Positions 58,901 through 64,000 of a stretch of 64,000 nucleotides of DNA are shown here, in pieces. Origin of the DNA: Aradus depressus. Its lineage: Eukaryota; Arthropoda; Insecta; Hemiptera; Aradidae. Position numbers and translations under genes: made by a program. Location of the stretch: NCBI GenBank assembly GCA_963662175.1, contig OY759227.1, positions 4,248,501 to 4,312,500 on the forward strand, in the 5' to 3' direction. A model generated the notes under the pieces. It was not told the origin of the DNA and searched no databases. It saw only the letters and a program-made list of their open reading frames with translations. Numbering within the stretch: the stretch's first letter is position 1; every line of letters starts with the position of its first letter.

Positions 58901-59779
58901 AAGATGTCAGTGAACCGAGATGTTGGTGAGTGCTGTGGGCTGCAATACCATTATTTTGAACGCAACTTGTACATTTAGAATGATATTTCTGGAGGGAATT
59001 TCGTGAATTATTAGTGTATTTCCGATCTACAAGTATAGATCATATTGCATATCTCCAGAATAAATGACAAAGGTGGTGAAGCTCATGGAAGACTTAACGC
59101 CAGTAACGGCAGCCATTTCAAAATGTCAGTGAACCAAAATGTTGGTGAGTGTTGAGGTGTTCGATATCCTTATTTCGAACACAACTTGTAGATTTAGAGT
59201 GATATTTTCTTGAGGGACTTTCTCGAAACTTTAATGTATTTCCGGTCTACAAGTATAGATCATACTGCATATCTCCAGAATAAAAGACAGAGGTGCTAGA
59301 GCTCATGGAACACTTATCGCCAGTAACGTTAGCCATTTCAAGATGTCAGTGAACCGAAATGTTGGTGAGTGCTGTGGGCTTAAATAACCCAATTTCGAAC
59401 GCAACTTGTCCATTTAGAGTGATATTTCACAGAGGGATTTTCTGGAATTATTAGTGTATTCCGGATCTACAAGTATAGATCATATTGCATATCTCCAGAA
59501 TAGATGACAAAGGTGGTAAAGCTCATGGAAGACTTATCGCCAGTAACGGCAGCCATTTCAAAATGTCAGTGAACCGAAATGTTGCTGAGTGCTGAGGTGT
59601 TCGATATCCTTATTTCGAACACAACTTGTAGATTTTGAGTGATATTTTCTTGAGGGACTTTCTCGAATCTTTAATGTATTTCCGATCTACAAGTATACAT
59701 CATATTGCATATCTCCAGGATAAAAGACAGAGGTGCTAAAGCTCATGGAACACTTATCGCCAGTAACGGCAGCCATTTC

Positions 59780-60240
59780 AAGATGTCCGTGAACCGAAAC
59801 GTTGATGAGTGCTGTGGGCTGCAATACCCCTATTTTGAACGCAACTTGTACATTTAGAATGATATTTCTGGAGGGAATTTCGTGAATTATTAGTGTATTT
59901 CCGATCTACAAGTATAGACCATATTCCATATCTCCAGAATAAATGACAAATGTGGTGAAGCTCATGGAAGACTTAACGCCAGTAACGGCAGCCATTTCAC
60001 AATGTCAGTGAACCGAAACGTTGATGAGTGCTGTGGGCTGCAATTCCCCTATTTTGAACGCAACTTGTACATTTAGAATGATGTTTCTGGAGGGAATTTC
60101 GTGAATTATTAGTGTATTTCCGATCTACAAGTATAGACCATATTCCATATCTCCAGAATAAATGACAAATGTGGTGAAGCTCATGGAAGACTTAACGCCA
60201 GTAACGGCAGCCATTTCAAAATGTCAGTGAACCAAAATGT
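59780..60240 (+). repeat. Tandem pair of the GGCTGCAAT monomer class
   Basis: Two consecutive monomers share CGAAACGTTGATGAG, GGCTGCAAT and GGAGGGAATTTCGTGAATT, so a single monomer was duplicated in place. Confidence 0.7.
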
Positions 60241-62329
60241 TGGTGAGTGTTGAGGTGTTCGATATCCTTATTTCGAACACAACTTGTAGATTTAGAGTGA
60301 TATTTTCTTGAGGGACTTTCTCGAATCTTTAATGTATTTCCGATCAACAAGTATACATCATATTGCATATCTCCAGAATAAAAGACAGAGGTGCTAGAGC
60401 TCATGGAACACTTATCGCCAGTAACGTTAGCCATTTCAAGATGTCAGTGAACCGAAATGTTGGTGAGTGCTGTGGGCTTAAATAACCCAATTTCGAACGC
60501 AACTTGTACATTTAGAGTGATATTTCCCAGAGGGACTTTCTGGAATTATTAGTGTATTCCCGATCTACAAGTATAGATCATATTGCATATCTCCAGAATG
60601 AATGACAAAGGTGGTAAAGCTCATGGAAGACTTATCACCAATAACGGCAGCCATATCACAATGTCAGTGAACCGAAATGTTGATGAGTGCTGTGGGCTTC
60701 AATACCTCTATTTCGTACGCAACTTGTACATTTAGAGTGATATTTCTGGAGGGACTTTCTCGAATCTTTAATGTATTTCCGATCTACAAGTATAGATCAT
60801 ATTGCATATCTCCAGAATAGATGACAAAGATGGTAAAGCTCATGGAAGACTTATCGCCAGTAACGGCAGCCATTTCAAAATGTCAGTGAACCGAAATGTT
60901 GGTGAGTGCTGAGGTGTTCGATATCCTTATTTCGAACACAACTTGTAGATTTTGAGTGATATTTTCTTGAGGGACTCTCTCGAATCTTTAATGTATTTCC
61001 GATCTACAAGTATACATCATATTGCATATCTCCAGGATAAAAGACAGAGGTGCTAAAGCTCATGGAACACTTATCGCCAGTAACGGCAGCCATTTCAAGC
61101 TGTCAGTGAACCGAAATGTTGGTGAGTGCTGTGGGCTTCAATAACCCAATTTCGAACGCAACTTGTACATTTAGAGTGATGTCTCCCGGAGGGACTGTCT
61201 GGAATTATTAGTGTATTTCCGATCTCCAAGTATAGATCATATTGCATATCTCCAGAATAAATGACAAAGGTGGTAAAGCTCATGGAAGACTTATCACCAG
61301 TAACGGCAGCCATATCACAATGGCAGTGAACCGTAATGTCGATGAGTGCTGTGGGCTTCAATACCCCTATTTCGTACGCAACTTGTACATTTAGAGTGAT
61401 TTTTTCTGGAGGGACTTTCTGGAATTATTAGTGTATTTCCGATCTACAAGTATAGATCATATTGCATATCTCCAGAATAAATGACAAAGGTGGTAAAGCT
61501 CATGGAAGACTTAACGCCAGTAACGTCAGCCATTTCAAGAATTCAGTGAAACACAATGTAGATCTGTGCTGAGGGCTTCAATAACTTTAATTCGAACACA
61601 ACTTGTTTTAGAATAATATTATCTGTAGGGACTTTCTCGAATTTTTAGTGTATTTCCGATCTACAAGTATACACCAAATTGCATTACTCCAGAATAAAAG
61701 ACAAAGGTGGTAAAGCTCATGGCAGACTTATCGCCAGTAACGTTAGCCATTTCAAGATGTCAGTGAACCGAGATGTTGGTGAGTGCTGTGTTGGCTGCAA
61801 TACCCCTATTTTGAACGCAACTTGTACATTTAGAATGATATTTCTGGAGGGAATTTCGTGAATTATTAGTGTATTTCCGATCTACAAGTATAGATCATAT
61901 TGCATATCTCCAGAATAAATGACAAAGGTGGTGAAGCTCATGGAAGACTTAACGCCAGTAACGGCAGCCATTTAAAAATGTCAATGAACCAAAATGTTTG
62001 TGAGTGTTGAGGTGTTCGATATCCTTATTTCGAACACAACTTGTAGATTTAGAGTGATATTTTCTTGAGGGACTTTCTCAAAACTTTAATGTATTTCCGA
62101 TCAACAAGTATATTTCATATTGCATATCTCCAGAATAAAAGACAGAGGTGCTAGAGCTCATGGAACACTTATCGCCAGTAACGTTAGCCATTTCAAGATG
62201 TCAGTGAACCGAAATGTTGGTGAGTGCTGTGGGCTTAAATAACCCAATTTCGAACGCAACTTGTACATTTAGAGTGATATTTCCCAGAGGGACTTTCTGG
62301 AATTATTAGTGTATTCCCGATCTACAAGT

Positions 62330-64000
62330 ATAGATCAAATTGCATTACTCCAGAATAAAAGACAAAGGTGGTAATGCTCATGGCAGACTTATCACCAGTA
62401 ACGGCAGCCATTTCAAAATGTCAGTGAACCAAAATGTTGGTGAGTGTTGAGGTGTTCGATATCCTTATTTCGAACACAACTTGTAGATTTAGAGTGATAT
62501 TTTCTTGAGGAACTTTCTCGAAACTTTAATGTATTTCCGATCTACAAGTATAGATCATACTGCATATCTCCAGAATAAAAGACAGAGGTGCTAGAGCTCA
62601 TGGAACACTTATCGCCAGTAACGTTAGCCATTTCAAGATGTCAGTGAACCGAAATGTTGGTGAGTGCTGTGGGCTTAAATAACCCAATTTCGAACGCAAC
62701 TTGTACATTTAGAGTGATATTTCCCAGAGGGATTTTCCGGAATTATTAGTGTATTCCCGATCTACAAGTATAGATCAAATTGCATTACTCCAGAATAAAA
62801 GACAAAGGTGGTAATGCTCATGGCAGACTTATCACCAGTAATGGCAGCCATTTCAGAATGTCAGTGAACCAAAATGTTGGTGAGTGTTGAGGTGTTCGAT
62901 ATCCTTATTCCGAAACAACTTGTAGATTTAGAGTGATATTTTCATGAGGGACTTTCTCGAAACTTTAATGTATTTCCGATCTACAAGTATAGATCATACT
63001 GCATATCTCCAGAATAAAAGACAAAGGTGGTGAAGCTCATGGAAGACTTATCACCAATAACGGCAGCCATATCACAATGTCAGTGAACCGAAATGTTGAT
63101 GAGTGCTGTGGGCTTCAATACCTCTATTTCGTACGCAACTTGTACATTTAGAGTGATATTTCTGGAGGGACTTTCTCGAATCTTTAATGTATTTCCGATC
63201 TACAAGTATAGATCATATTGTATATCTCCAGAATAGATGACAAAGGTGGTAAAGCTCATGGAAGACTTATCGCCAGTAACGGCAGCCATTTCAAAATGTT
63301 AGTGAACCGAAATGTTGGTGAGTGCTGAGGTGTTCGATATCCTTATTTCGAACACAACTTGTAGATTTTGAGTGATATTTTCTTGAGGAACTTTCTCGAA
63401 ACTTTAATGTATTTCCGATCTACAAGTATAGATCATACTGCATATCTCCAGAATAAAAGACAGAGGTGCTAGAGCTCATGGAACACTTATCGCCAGTAAC
63501 GTTAGCCATTTCAAGATGTCAGTGAACCGAAATGTTGGTGAGTGCTGTGGGCTTAAATAACCCAATTTCGAACGCAACTTGTACATTTAGAGTGATATTT
63601 CCCAGAGGGATTTTCCGGAATTATTAGTGTATTCCCGATCTACAAGTATAGATCAAATTGCATTACTCCAGAATAAAAGACAAAGGTGGTAATGCTCATG
63701 GCAGACTTATCACCAGTAATGGCAGCCATTTCAGAATGTCAGTGAACCAAAATGTTGGTGAGTGTTGAGGTGTTCGATATCCTTATTCCGAAACAACTTG
63801 TAGATTTAGAGTGATATTTTCATGAGGGACTTTCTCGAAACTTTAATGTATTTCCGATCTACAAGTATAGATCATACTGCATATCTCCAGAATAAAAGAC
63901 AAAGGTGGTGAAGCTCATGGAAGACTTATCACCAATAACGGCAGCCATATCACAATGTCAGTGAACCGAAATGTTGATGAGTGCTGTGGGCTTCAATACC
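62330..64000 (+). repeat. 4-monomer HOR, 878-bp period, near the right edge
   Basis: GATTTTCCGGAATTATTAG starts at 62731 and 63609, and CCTTATTCCGAAACAACTTG at 62903 and 63781, both 878 bp apart. The copies look nearly identical. A 438-bp sub-period is visible for the GGTGGTAATGCTCATGGCAG segment at about 62366 and 62804. It continues beyond the window. Confidence 0.85.

Larger units (their letters stand above)
35314..64000 (+). repeat. 219-220 bp satellite array, block 4
   Basis: About 130 monomers in one orientation, running off the right edge without further insertion. HOR order changes along the block; the separately listed segments describe it. Monomer classes are told apart by the second half (GTGTTGAGGTGTTCGATATCC, GCTGTGGGCTTCAATA, CTGAGGGCTTCAATACC, GCTGTGGGCTGCAATA) and by short changes such as CATTACTCCAG for CATATCTCCAG. 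Open frames of about 72 codons recur once per HOR unit only because the monomer is close to 219 bp. No gene is seen. Confidence 0.97.

Noticed and set aside
35314..64000. CENP-B box in the satellite
   Set aside because: The TTCG in TTTCGTACGCAACTTG is not followed by the required A and CGGG positions. No match to the core motif was found.

Overview
The window is eukaryotic, repeat-only DNA, most probably from an insect or another arthropod. That assignment is an inference from the retroelement types: a Ty3/gypsy element with a large coiled-coil Gag and an RTE-type non-LTR element. The sequence does not identify a species. No host protein gene, rRNA or intact tRNA is visible. The matrix is one tandem satellite family with a monomer of about 219-220 bp, always in the same orientation. 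It fills 1-5999, 14981-17404, 20694-22712 and 35314-64000, roughly 180 monomers. The array shows higher-order repeat (HOR) organisation of changing order: 6-mer (1315 bp, about 1741-5690), 7-mer (1534 bp, 14981-16514), 8-mer (1758 bp, about 37.9-41 kb), 5-mer (1098 bp, 40987-52404) and 4-mer (878 bp, about 54.4-58.9 kb and 62.3-64 kb). This is the architecture expected of centromeric or pericentromeric heterochromatin.

Four retroelements interrupt the array. (1) Element 1, 6000-14980, minus strand, is a complete Ty3/gypsy LTR retrotransposon. Its 786-bp LTRs look identical and it has an AGGG target duplication. It encodes a Gag without zinc knuckles, then an in-frame UAG and a Pol with protease, RT, RNase H and integrase. 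(2) An RTE-type element, 17405-20693, plus strand, has an apurinic-like endonuclease and RT in one open frame, a TGAA-repeat tail and a 14-bp target duplication. (3) Element 2, 22713-35313, plus strand, has 1440-bp LTRs (about 9 differences) and an AAGT target duplication. It carries a gag-like gene and no pol. (4) Element 3, 27124-32289, minus strand, is nested inside element 2. It has element-1-type 793-bp LTRs and an ATAT target duplication, and its chimeric gag has lost all of pol.

Element 1 is probably the autonomous partner. Element 3 keeps its LTR type, leader, Gag N-terminus and about 1.66 kb of 3' noncoding sequence, but carries a different Gag C-terminus resembling that of element 2. 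Element 2 has unrelated LTRs but shares a 151-bp nearly identical gag segment with element 1. The three elements are therefore a mosaic set shaped by recombination or template switching.

The insertions leave the satellite phase intact, with simple target duplications, so each is a single recent event. Element 1 and the RTE element entered almost the same position of the same monomer type. The most noteworthy signals are the multi-order HOR array with a 3732-bp segmental duplication, the apparent gag-UAG-pol readthrough organisation, and the chimeric non-autonomous elements.
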